From an uncultured Dermabacteraceae bacterium (GTDB lineage: Bacteria > Actinomycetota > Actinomycetes > Actinomycetales > Dermabacteraceae), in NCBI GenBank assembly GCA_943913905.1, contig CALTZZ010000011.1:1-29696 (forward strand): a stretch of DNA of 29,696 nucleotides, read 5' to 3'. The notes under the pieces were generated by a model. It was not told the DNA's origin, did no database searches, and worked only from the letters and a program-made list of their open reading frames with translations. Below are positions 1 to 7,709 of the stretch, piece by piece. The position numbers and the translations under genes are program-made. How positions within the stretch are numbered: the first letter of the stretch is position 1; each line of letters begins with the position of its first letter.

Positions 1-994
1 TTACACAAGAGAGGGGGCCGACGGCAGCGAGCGATCGGCGGGCACGGGGCCATCCGCGCTCACCGCCCCGGAGTGGATCAACAGCGTGCGCGAACTGTTC
101 CCCCGCGCGGTGTACGACACGATCGAAGCGGACGCCCTCGAGAGGTACGGGCTCTCCGAACTCGTGACGGACCCGGAGGTGCTGCGCAATGTGGAGCCCT
201 CGGAGGCACTGCTGCGCGCCGTGCTCTCCACGAAGCACCTGATGAACGAGGACGTGCTGGAGGCAGCGCGCGCCCTCGTGCGGCAGGTGGTGCGCCAGCT
301 CGTGGAGGCACTCGCGACCGAGATGAAGCGCGCCGTGACCGGCTCGCGAAACCCCTACCGCCGCAGCCCCGTGAAGGCCGCCCACAACTTCGACCCCAAG
401 GCCACGATCCGCGCGAACCTGGGCCGGTATTCGCGCGAGCACGACGCTCTCGTGATCGCCGAGCCGATTTTTGCGGACCGCACGCGGCAGCACTCGTCGC
501 GCTGGCAGATGATCATCGCGGTGGATCAGTCGGGCTCGATGCTCGATTCGGTGATCCACGCGGCCGTGACCGCCTCCATTTTTCACGGTATCCCTGCACT
601 CAAAACCCATCTCCTGGCCTTCGACACGAACGTTGTGGACCTGACTCACGAGGCCGTGGACCCGGTGGAAACGCTCATGCAGGTGCAGCTCGGGGGCGGC
701 ACGTCCATCTACCGTGCCCTGGAGTACGCGGAGCAGCTTGTGGAGAATCCGCGGCGCACCATGGTGGTCCTCGTCAGCGACCTGTGCGAGGGCGGCAGCC
801 ACGTGCTCATGCGCCGGGCGGTGGCGCGGCTCGTGGGCAGCGGCGCCAAGGTGCTCGTGCTGGGCGCACTCAGCCGCCACGGAGCTCCGGCGTTCGACCA
901 GGAGATGGCCCGCACCCTGGCGCGGGAAGGCGCGCACGTGGGCGTGATGACGCCGCACGAGCTCGCCTCCTGGGTGGGAGAGGTGATGCGGTGA
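1..994 (+). CDS. VWA-domain protein, YehP-like (5' end outside window)
   Basis: The reading frame is open from base 2, with no stop before the first possible in-window start (GTG at 86). The residues before that GTG (LTAPEWINSV) read as real family sequence, so the gene begins upstream of the window. The C-terminal half is a von Willebrand A domain with an intact metal-ion-dependent adhesion site: DxSxS (DQSGS, bases 524-538), the conserved Thr in GGGTS (about 690-708) and the Asp in VLVSDL (about 768-785). Such VWA proteins work with MoxR-type AAA ATPases as cytoplasmic chaperone-like or metal-insertion complexes. Its stop overlaps the start of the SWIM gene (TGATG), so the two are translationally coupled. 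VWA plus SWIM plus DUF4132 matches the E. coli yehP-yehQ-yehI neighbourhood, hence the YehP-like call. The cellular role of that complex is unknown. Confidence 0.85.
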   Translation, partial: YTREGADGSERSAGTGPSALTAPEWINSVRELFPRAVYDTIEADALERYGLSELVTDPEVLRNVEPSEALLRAVLSTKHLMNEDVLEAARALVRQVVRQLVEALATEMKRAVTGSRNPYRRSPVKAAHNFDPKATIRANLGRYSREHDALVIAEPIFADRTRQHSSRWQMIIAVDQSGSMLDSVIHAAVTASIFHGIPALKTHLLAFDTNVVDLTHEAVDPVETLMQVQLGGGTSIYRALEYAEQLVENPRRTMVVLVSDLCEGGSHVLMRRAVARLVGSGAKVLVLGALSRHGAPAFDQEMARTLAREGAHVGVMTPHELASWVGEVMR

Positions 995-3198
995 TGGCTC
1001 ACTCACCAGGTGATACGCCCAACCCGGCCGCCGCGTCGCACTCCAATTCCGCGCCCGGTACCGCGCCCCGCCCCGATGCCGAACCCCGCCTAGATGCTGC
1101 GCCCCGCCCAGACCTGCTGGACCTCACGGACGCGACCCTCACAGACCTCACGAATCGCGGCACGGTACGGCGCGCCCGCAAGGAACTCGAAGGCACGCAA
1201 TTCACGTTTTCGGGGGCCGACGGCGGCACGATCATTGTGGAGGCAAGCGACGGCACAAGGTGCGAACTGCGCGCTGACCGCCCCTTCGACGAATGGCCCT
1301 GCACGTGCCTCGCGGCCACGAAATGCCGGCACGTGGTGCGGGCGGTGCTCGCATATCAGGCGCACGCGCAACACACTGGCGGCCCGACGGGAGCGGACCC
1401 CCACGGTGCCCCGCCCGAACATACGCGATCCGACAATGCACAGCCCCACACAGTGCAGCCCCGCACGGTGCACGCCGACACGGCGCAGGCCGGACCTGCG
1501 CCACCCAAAAATTCGGAGCCCGCTGAGGAGCAGAAGGCGTCGGCCCCCATTATTAACGCAGGCGACCCGGCCACGGTGACCGACGACGCCCTCAAAGCGG
1601 CGCTTGGCCGCACGTTCACGAAGGCGCAGCGCCTGCGCGAAGGCGGCATCGTTGGACGGCTCACGGACAGCCCGCATGCCACCCTCATGCTCCTGTATTT
1701 TCCAAGCCCAGTCACCGTGCGGTTCCTCGCGGGAACGAACCTGGACTACGCGCGCTGCACCTGCGCTCACCCCGATCCGTGCGAACACGTGGCGCTCGCG
1801 GTGTGGGCCGCGCGCGCCGAAGCCACGGCCGGAACCGAACTGCGGGAGGTGCCCGGCGGTGAATGGGAGCCGGATCGTGCGCTACTGGACTCCGTCATTG
1901 CACACGTAGACGAACTACTGCGCGTGGGCGCAGACTCCGGCCACGACACCCTCGCGGCCACGTGGCGCAGACTCGCCACCCGGCTCGAAGCCGCAGACAT
2001 GCCGCACCTGGCCGACCTGGTTGCTGACATCATTGCCGAACAGGAACGGTTTGCCGGGCGCCGCTCTGTGTTCGACCCGCTGCACCTGGTCCGGCTGTGC
2101 GGGGAGTTGATCGCGCGCGTGGAGAGCCTCCGCAGCTCTCACCCGGGTCGCGTTCCCGATCGGCTGGTCGCGGGAGCGCTCGCGGATCCCGCGCGTCTGG
2201 GCAAGGCTCGGCTCATTGGCATGGGGTGCAGTGTGGTGGAGCACCAGGATGGCTGCACGATCGTGGCGCACCTCGTGGATGCCCGCAGCGGCATGCCCGT
2301 GCGCGTGAGTGTCGCGGCCGACGGCCCCAAGCCCGCCGGCGCATACGCGGGCCGCAGCGTTGCCGGAGTAGGAATCGGGCAATGGGGCAGTGGACAGGTC
2401 CTCATACCGCGCGGGCTGCGCGACGCCCGCGGCGAACTGACGGTGCACGGTGCGCGCGTGAACGCCGCACCCGCACCTGCGCTCGCCGAACTCCCGCCGC
2501 CGTTTCTCGCGGAAACCTTCCGCGAGCTATCGGCCCAGGTCACGTGCGTTCCAGCCGTACTCGATGACCGCTCTGCAGGCACCGCGATGGCCGCCATCCG
2601 CATCACCCAGGTGGGGGAGGCGGGTTTCGACCCGAAGACGTCGGCCTTCACCGCGGAGATTTTCGATGCCGACGGCGGCAGCGCCATCATGGAGCTGAAG
2701 GAGTCGCCGCGCTCAGCGGGGGCGAGGGAGGAGCTTTCGCGGGTGCTCGAACGCGTGCGCCTCGACACGGGTGCCGATGGCGGTGTTGCTTCTGGTTCTA
2801 GTGCTGGTCCTGGTCCCGAAGTGTTCGTGGCAGGCCGGTGGAACCGAACCACTCGCGGATTGCGCGTAGAGCCTACGCTCGTGGTCGCTGATGGAAAGGC
2901 GCTGCAGCCGCAGCTTGCGGGAAGGGGGCAACGCAGCGGCGAGGATGCTCGAAGCGTGGCCACTGGGATTGGTGCTCCATTGACGAGCGCAGGGGCGCTC
3001 ATGGGAGCCGTGGACTCGCTCCTGGGAGACACCCTCGTGGGTGGCCTCGAACGCGTGGGAGCGGCGCCGTGGCGTCGCCTCGCCGCGCGTGCACGCGACG
3101 CTGGATCCACGCGCATCGCTGCCCATGCCCACGCTGCCACATCCGAAACGCTGCGCGCGCTTCTGCTCGCGAGCGCCTTTGCCGGAGGGGCGCTGTGA
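994..3198 (+). CDS. Double SWIM zinc-finger protein, YehQ-like
   Basis: This is a 734-residue protein. The ATG at 994 is chosen because it overlaps the VWA stop (TGATG). The same frame stays open far upstream, but there it runs through the VWA gene. Two SWIM zinc fingers of the form CxCx5CxH are visible: C103, C105, C111, H113 and C255, C257, C263, H265. SWIM fingers bind nucleic acid or protein. The segment between them (about residues 125-180) and the first 45 residues are Pro/Ala/Thr-rich low-complexity linkers. The remaining 470 residues have no motif I can name. Position directly after a VWA gene points to YehQ of the MoxR/VWA neighbourhood. The last 58 bp recur at 4039-4096 beyond an inserted gene. 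The annotation as a SWIM protein is firm; its function is not known. Confidence 0.85.
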   Translation: MAHSPGDTPNPAAASHSNSAPGTAPRPDAEPRLDAAPRPDLLDLTDATLTDLTNRGTVRRARKELEGTQFTFSGADGGTIIVEASDGTRCELRADRPFDEWPCTCLAATKCRHVVRAVLAYQAHAQHTGGPTGADPHGAPPEHTRSDNAQPHTVQPRTVHADTAQAGPAPPKNSEPAEEQKASAPIINAGDPATVTDDALKAALGRTFTKAQRLREGGIVGRLTDSPHATLMLLYFPSPVTVRFLAGTNLDYARCTCAHPDPCEHVALAVWAARAEATAGTELREVPGGEWEPDRALLDSVIAHVDELLRVGADSGHDTLAATWRRLATRLEAADMPHLADLVADIIAEQERFAGRRSVFDPLHLVRLCGELIARVESLRSSHPGRVPDRLVAGALADPARLGKARLIGMGCSVVEHQDGCTIVAHLVDARSGMPVRVSVAADGPKPAGAYAGRSVAGVGIGQWGSGQVLIPRGLRDARGELTVHGARVNAAPAPALAELPPPFLAETFRELSAQVTCVPAVLDDRSAGTAMAAIRITQVGEAGFDPKTSAFTAEIFDADGGSAIMELKESPRSAGAREELSRVLERVRLDTGADGGVASGSSAGPGPEVFVAGRWNRTTRGLRVEPTLVVADGKALQPQLAGRGQRSGEDARSVATGIGAPLTSAGALMGAVDSLLGDTLVGGLERVGAAPWRRLAARARDAGSTRIAAHAHAATSETLRALLLASAFAGGAL

Positions 3199-3200
3199 GC
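3143..3200 (+). repeat. Direct repeat copy A (3' end of SWIM gene)
   Basis: This 58-bp segment covers the final codons and stop of the SWIM gene and matches 4039-4096 at 51 of 58 positions by direct comparison. Four of the seven differences are synonymous in the SWIM reading frame. The two copies therefore diverged while both were coding, rather than by random decay of one. Confidence 0.8.
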
Positions 3201-3205
3201 GCGAG

Positions 3206-3214
3206 TTATCCACA
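3206..3214 (+). other. Perfect DnaA-box-like nonamer
   Basis: TTATCCACA matches the DnaA box consensus TTATNCACA. It lies 8 bp after the stop of the SWIM gene, at the left edge of the inserted DUF3800 segment. Only one box was seen, so this is not evidence for an origin. It may be chance, or a remnant of the element that brought the insert. Confidence 0.35.
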
Positions 3215-3296
3215 ATTCTCGAACGGGTGAATTCGCGGCGTCGCACCAGTGCAGAATTGCAGGTGTGAAAGCCTATCGCCGTTGTGTCGAAAAGAC

Positions 3297-3938
3297 ATGA
3301 CTCCTATCGGTACGGTGCTCGGCAACAGCGGACTGGATCATGTCTTTATCGATGAGTCCATTGCGAAGCGGCGTGGTGGGAAGAGACAGTCTTACCTCAT
3401 CGCTGCTGTTTTTATTAAAGAGGGGCAGCAAGAGGAGATCCGCCTGCAACTTGAACGTTTGTTGCTACCCGGACAGATCAAGCTTCACTGGACCGATGAA
3501 AGCCTGAAAAGACGGAGGAAACTCTGCAAGGCCGTCGCCTCCATCTGCCCGTTGACAGTGATCATCGAGCATGTAGCTGTTCCGCAGAAGAAAACCGAAC
3601 GTTTTCGGCGTAAATGCCTTGAGCATCTGTACGCCACGATTGGTCAGGAGTCGATCGCATCAATCACCATGGAGACGTGCACTCCGCATCAGAACATGAA
3701 AGACATTGAACATTTTCGCTACTTCTGTGGGCATATTTTCCCGCAGGAACTACGGGTAGAGCATGTTCGTGGTGGAGATGAACCCTTGCTGTGGATCCCT
3801 GACATTGTTCTTGGTGCCGTCAATGCTGCAGCCTTGGGTGATGCCAGCTTTCTCAGCACAATTTCTCATGCGATCGCGGTTCGTGAATACACTGCAGACT
3901 CGCTTGCCACCCGTCCTGAGCAAAACGAAAGACCCTAG
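3297..3938 (+). CDS. DUF3800-like protein (probable RNase H-fold), laterally acquired
   Basis: Predicted as a 213-residue protein from the ATG at 3297; an in-frame GTG at 3249 would add 16 residues. The layout is that of DUF3800-like proteins: an acidic motif on the first strand (HVFIDES, about residues 13-19), a central LHWTDESLKRRRK segment, and a late LLWIPDIVLGAVNAA motif with a conserved Asp. DUF3800 is thought to adopt an RNase H-like nuclease fold and is often found in mobile or defence contexts; activity here is inference. Base composition is clearly lower in GC than the flanking genes, with many A/T-ending codons. The gene lies alone between two copies of the 3' end of the SWIM gene, so it was probably inserted into an existing cluster. 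No strong Shine-Dalgarno sequence precedes either start. Confidence 0.65.
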   Translation: MTPIGTVLGNSGLDHVFIDESIAKRRGGKRQSYLIAAVFIKEGQQEEIRLQLERLLLPGQIKLHWTDESLKRRRKLCKAVASICPLTVIIEHVAVPQKKTERFRRKCLEHLYATIGQESIASITMETCTPHQNMKDIEHFRYFCGHIFPQELRVEHVRGGDEPLLWIPDIVLGAVNAAALGDASFLSTISHAIAVREYTADSLATRPEQNERP

Positions 3939-4038
3939 ATCCAGTCGTCCGGCTGGGATTCTAAGGCCTTCTTCCGTGCACATCGCGACATGCAGGCGTT
4001 CTCATTGTAGGCCTCACATGTCGTCTGCTGCAATGACA

Positions 4039-4096
4039 CCGAAGCGCTGCGCGCACTTCTGCTCGCGAGTGCCTTCGCCGGTGGGGTGCTGTCAGC
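4039..4096 (+). repeat. Direct repeat copy B (displaced SWIM 3' end)
   Basis: This is the second copy of the 58-bp end of the SWIM gene, in the same orientation. Read in the SWIM frame it still encodes EALRALLLASAFAGGVL, but the stop TGA is TCA here and the frame runs on. It marks the right boundary of the DUF3800 insert, and the next gene (minus strand) ends two bases beyond it. The copy does not encode a functional protein. Confidence 0.8.
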
Positions 4097-4097
4097 C

Positions 4098-4544
4098 TTA
4101 GGGAGTTTCGGGTGGCTCGCTCTCGCAAAGAATCTTGATGAACTCATCGTCGATGTAGCCATAGATTCGCGCATCCTCAACTTCTTCCCACGTGCCTGGT
4201 GGCGGAGGGTCCTCCGCATCCCAGTAATCTTGGGGGTTGGGCCAGGGGTCGTAGGGCCATTCGATGAGTTCGTTGAGGGCCTGTTCGCGCGGAAGAAGAC
4301 CAGAGGCATAGCGTTCGCAGATCTCGAGGGGGCTGGCTCCGCTGAAATTCTCTTTCGGGAGTGAAACCCGCGCCGCCTCAGCCAGCAGTTTCGTGAAAGC
4401 CTCACCGGAGGTACGCGTGGCCTTCTTCAGGTCCTTGTCACTGGCGCCGCTGATGAGCGCAGCCAAGATGGCTCGCTTGTAATCGAGATCTGCGAGTTCA
4501 TGGACGAGCCGAGCCCTCAAAACAGGGTTGATCCGTGTGCTCAT
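4098..4544 (-). CDS. Hypothetical protein with possible N-terminal HTH
   Basis: A 148-residue protein. The ATG at 4544 is preferred over the upstream GTG at 4559 because GAGGGA lies 7 bases before it, and the GTG would overlap that ribosome site. The N-terminal 60 residues are helical with an HTH-like stretch (KDLKKATRTSGEAFTKLLAEA region). A second helical motif (ERYASGLLPREQALNELIEW) leads into an acidic, Pro/Trp-rich tail. I do not recognise a characterised family. It is convergent with the SWIM gene and divergent from the DUF4132 gene. Its stop lies two bases from repeat copy B, so it either belonged to the original locus or arrived in an earlier insertion. Confidence 0.6.
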   Translation of the reverse strand: MSTRINPVLRARLVHELADLDYKRAILAALISGASDKDLKKATRTSGEAFTKLLAEAARVSLPKENFSGASPLEICERYASGLLPREQALNELIEWPYDPWPNPQDYWDAEDPPPPGTWEEVEDARIYGYIDDEFIKILCESEPPETP

Positions 4545-4684
4545 AGATTGTTCCCTCACTGCTCGTGTTCATTCGCGCCCGGGTCGGGATGTCCCTCGCA
4601 GCGCGCCGATGGCGAGTTCCGCGCAAGGCGTTGGAGGCGGTACATGGGGAGTCCTGGACCTCGGTAGGGGGTGAATTATCGGAA

Positions 4685-4702
4685 TCATCCTTCCTAGGAT
4701 GA
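4685..4702 (+). promoter_or_regulatory. Hairpin sequestering the Shine-Dalgarno of the first DUF4132 gene
   Basis: A perfect 7-bp inverted repeat (TCATCCT, loop TCCT, AGGATGA) contains the AGGA that serves as ribosome site for the ATG at 4708. If folded in the mRNA it would mask the site. The stem is short and the regulatory role is inference. Confidence 0.4.
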
Positions 4703-4707
4703 CAGGC

Positions 4708-7500
4708 ATGAGCCAGAGCCCCTACACCGTGAGTTCTTTCATGCCGGATTCCTCAACCTCCATTTCCGCAACTGTCGACGGTGCAGCGCCCGGGTCGCTC
4801 GCCGCCGTCGGCCCTTCCACCGCCACCGCCGCGACCCCGGGCTCTGATGCCCCGAACGCGAGCACTTCCAACGCGGATCCCTTCGGCCTCGCCGCCGAGG
4901 CCGGGCTCTCCCTCCTGTGGCACGAAACCGCGTGGGTGATCGATGCTCCGTTGACCCCGCGCACTGATTTCACGCCACCGGATCCGGTGCTGCTCGCAGA
5001 CAGGGCGGGTGCGACCGTACGCGAGGGAGCGATAGACAAGTTCCATTCATTCCGATACTTGTGCGGTGACGCTTTGGACGGTGTCCCTACTGCACCTCTT
5101 GCGCAGTGGTGGCTGGACTTTTTCCGCGAACCACACGTGGTGGAACGCAAAAACTCGAGCCCGTACGTGCTGAAGCGCGATGCTCCGGAGTACCTTCGTT
5201 GGCTCCTTGAAGTGGCCGCGAAAACCACTCAGGTGAGAACCGTGGTGGAGAGAATGGACCGCTACGTGTGGGGTCCGGACAGGCTGCTTGGGCTCCTGGC
5301 GCTTCGCCACGTGTGGCCGTTGGTCCCCGAGAATGAGCGTTCGCAGATCCGCGAGTTCCTTGCACAGAATTACCCCGAAACTGATAAACGGTTCCCGTGG
5401 GCGTGGCCCGTGGCTGCGTTCCTCGCGGGAGGCTTCGAGACGGAAATCGCCGGAGTGCTCGACGAGCTCGAACGCACTGCCGGAGACAGCGAAGTCGGCG
5501 GTCTGTGCGTTGACGTATTACCGGTGGCGTGCCTGCTCCCGCCCACACCCCACGAGCGGGTGCGCCTTGCCGAAGCGCTCGATGCGCACGTGGCGCGAAG
5601 CCCGCAGATGATCATCGCGTGGCTCGCCAACACCGGCCTTGCCGGAATCCCACTGTTTGCGAAGTGTTTCGCGCGCTACGAAACGGGCGGACCATACCTG
5701 GCGCTTCGCATCCTGGAAGAGCGACTCAGCGGCACCGGCGCCGCCACCGTCTATGGCCACCTCTTGGGCGGGCCGCACAAGGCGGTCGCTGAAAAGTGGC
5801 TCCGTTCGCACCCCGAAGACCTCGCGGGCACCGACCTGCCGAAGAAGCTCACGGCGGCGCTGGTGGGGGCGCTGCGCGGCACCGACCGTGCCACGCTCGA
5901 GCACCTGCGCGAAGCCGCGACGGGTGGGGCCCAGGCTGCTGCCGTGCAGCTCCTGGAAGAGCTCGATATCCCAGTTTTCGACCCGGCGACCCCGTGGTGG
6001 GCCAAGGCCAAGGAACAAGCCGATTGGAGGAAGTTCCGTGACCGGTGGCCGAAGTACGTGACAATCCATTCGTTCCCTCCATTCACGTGGGATGGCGTGC
6101 GTTTGGCCGAACCGGAAATGCAGACTTTCCTTGACGTGTTTCTTACGGGTAAAGGTGGCTCGGGGCTGATTGCCGCGGTGCGCGAGAATGTGCCAGCCGC
6201 AACCCGGGACGAGTTCGCGGTGACCCTGCTGAATCTTTGGATCAATCACGGGTGCTCGGGAAACGATATTTGGGTCATGCGGGCCGCCGCAACAGTGGGG
6301 CACGATGCTTTCGTCTCCAGGCTCGCCCCGTTGATCCGCAAGTGGCCCGGCAGCGGCGGGATTCAACGCGCCAAAGCGGGGCTCAATGCACTTGAAGCGT
6401 GTGGCTCGTCCCTGGCATTGCAAGAGATCGCTGGCATGGCCACGTCCTCAAAGTACCCCGGGCTGAAAAAGGCCGCGAGGGCAACGCTGGAAGCAATTGC
6501 GGCCAGGCGCGGCTACACCCGTGAACAGCTCGAAGACCTCATGATCCCGAGCGCTGGCCTCTCCGAACGCGGAACGCGCACGTTTAGCTATGGGGCGCGT
6601 GAATTCCTCGCGAGCGTGACATCGGCGGGCACGGTGCAGGCCCGCGTGATGGGGGCCGACGGTCTTCCCACCGGCAGAGCGCTCACCACACTCCCGAAGC
6701 CGCTCGTGGCAGACGATGCCGCGCTCGCCGCCACGGCGAAAAAGGAATTCACGCAGTTCAAGAAGAACGTGAACGCCGTGGTGAAGATCCAGGCCGCGCG
6801 CTTCGAGCAGGCGATGATCAACGAACGCGAATGGGACGCGGCAGAATTTGCGCGACTATTCGGCACTCATCCCCTCATGCGGAATCTTCTCGCGGGGGTG
6901 GTGCTCGATGTGCGCTCCGCCGACGGCGCTCGGGTGAGCCTCGCCCGGCTCGATGCCGATGGGATGCTCGTGGATGCGGACGATGACGAAGTTCCGCATG
7001 AACCGGGCGCGAGCTTTGATTCTGCCGTGGACCAGCATTCGGCGATCCGCAACGCTCATGCGGAAGTGCTGAGCCATCGCGTGCGTGTGGCGCACCCCGT
7101 GCACCTGAGCGAAACGGACGTGAGATCGTGGGCCCAGCTCCTGGCAGACTACGAGCTCTCCCCGCCATTCCCGCAGCTCACGCGGCCCGTGCACCGGTTG
7201 GGTGACTCTGCAGACGCCGCCCCGGCCGGCGCCGTCGAGTTCCCGCAGATTCTCGATCATCCCGTGGAATCCGGGCGGCTCCAAGGAATCCTCGCCGACG
7301 CCGGATGGATCCGGGGCCCCTTCCAGGACACGGACGGCTGCACCTTCCACGTCCGTCACTACCCGAATGCTGACCTCACCGTGGTTGTGCATTACACGCC
7401 GGGTATCGCCCCGCCGCCAGCACCGAAAAAATTCCCCTCACGCTCACGAGCGTGTACGCGCTGCAAGGGATCGTGGACCCGGACGAGCGCGCAAACGTGA
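4708..7500 (+). CDS. DUF4132 (MolR/YehI-like) protein A, frameshifted near C-terminus
   Basis: The frame as it stands gives about 930 residues. The ATG at 4708 has AGGA eight bases upstream; an ATG at 4699 overlaps that site. Residues 1-55 are Ser/Thr/Ala-rich and absent from the downstream paralogue. Homology to the paralogue begins at LLWHETAWVID and runs the length of the protein. The C-terminal DUF4132 domain starts near residue 600 (TREQLEDLMIPSAGL, RTFSYGAREFL, GADGLPTG, HPLMRNLLAGVV). DUF4132 proteins accompany MoxR/VWA/SWIM sets in E. coli (yehI); biochemical function is unknown. After the six A at 7426-7431 the frame yields an unrelated 25-residue tail, while the -1 frame continues the family sequence to 7625. 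The gene is therefore frameshifted, recoded or mis-sequenced. Confidence 0.85.
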   Translation: MSQSPYTVSSFMPDSSTSISATVDGAAPGSLAAVGPSTATAATPGSDAPNASTSNADPFGLAAEAGLSLLWHETAWVIDAPLTPRTDFTPPDPVLLADRAGATVREGAIDKFHSFRYLCGDALDGVPTAPLAQWWLDFFREPHVVERKNSSPYVLKRDAPEYLRWLLEVAAKTTQVRTVVERMDRYVWGPDRLLGLLALRHVWPLVPENERSQIREFLAQNYPETDKRFPWAWPVAAFLAGGFETEIAGVLDELERTAGDSEVGGLCVDVLPVACLLPPTPHERVRLAEALDAHVARSPQMIIAWLANTGLAGIPLFAKCFARYETGGPYLALRILEERLSGTGAATVYGHLLGGPHKAVAEKWLRSHPEDLAGTDLPKKLTAALVGALRGTDRATLEHLREAATGGAQAAAVQLLEELDIPVFDPATPWWAKAKEQADWRKFRDRWPKYVTIHSFPPFTWDGVRLAEPEMQTFLDVFLTGKGGSGLIAAVRENVPAATRDEFAVTLLNLWINHGCSGNDIWVMRAAATVGHDAFVSRLAPLIRKWPGSGGIQRAKAGLNALEACGSSLALQEIAGMATSSKYPGLKKAARATLEAIAARRGYTREQLEDLMIPSAGLSERGTRTFSYGAREFLASVTSAGTVQARVMGADGLPTGRALTTLPKPLVADDAALAATAKKEFTQFKKNVNAVVKIQAARFEQAMINEREWDAAEFARLFGTHPLMRNLLAGVVLDVRSADGARVSLARLDADGMLVDADDDEVPHEPGASFDSAVDQHSAIRNAHAEVLSHRVRVAHPVHLSETDVRSWAQLLADYELSPPFPQLTRPVHRLGDSADAAPAGAVEFPQILDHPVESGRLQGILADAGWIRGPFQDTDGCTFHVRHYPNADLTVVVHYTPGIAPPPAPKKFPSRSRACTRCKGSWTRTSAQT
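7426..7454 (+). other. Frameshift site: A6 run plus hairpin
   Basis: Six A (7426-7431, codons AAA AAA in frame) are followed by a 7-base spacer and a 6-bp GC-rich hairpin (CACGCT, loop CACG, AGCGTG, 7439-7454). A shift of -1 here restores an ungapped alignment with the paralogue. The arrangement resembles -1 recoding signals, but a lost A from an A7 run gives the same result. Confidence 0.5.
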
Positions 7501-7625
7501 TCGGCAGGCCCTCGGTGCTCACCGAAAATAACGACGCGTTCACCCGCGTGCCACTCGCACACATTCCAGAGGTCGTGGTGAGTGAAACGCTCGCAACCCT
7601 GCACGCGCTCAACGGCCCGAATTGA
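7431..7625 (+). pseudogene. -1 frame continuation of DUF4132 protein A
   Basis: In the -1 frame the sequence reads IPLTLTSVYALQGIVD, then about 48 further residues, to a TGA at 7623-7625. The 31-residue window across the junction aligns without gaps to the paralogue segment ending VYLLEGLHD, and the end (VVVSETLATLHAL) matches the paralogue's VVSEVFRTLESM. This is the true C-terminus of the upstream protein, now out of frame with its body. It has no start or ribosome site of its own. Joined to the upstream frame it would give a protein of about 972 residues. Confidence 0.75.
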
Positions 7626-7709
7626 CGCCTACGCAATACCCCGTTCCATACAAAATCCAGCCGCTATGACCATTCGGCATCCGTCGGCCCCGATGCAGAA
7701 AGTAAGGAC

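Noticed and set aside
73..993. Long N-terminal extension of the SWIM protein frame
   Set aside because: The frame is open but overlaps the whole VWA gene and encodes Arg/Pro/Gly-rich sequence without family resemblance. The TGATG junction at 992-996 gives the natural start.
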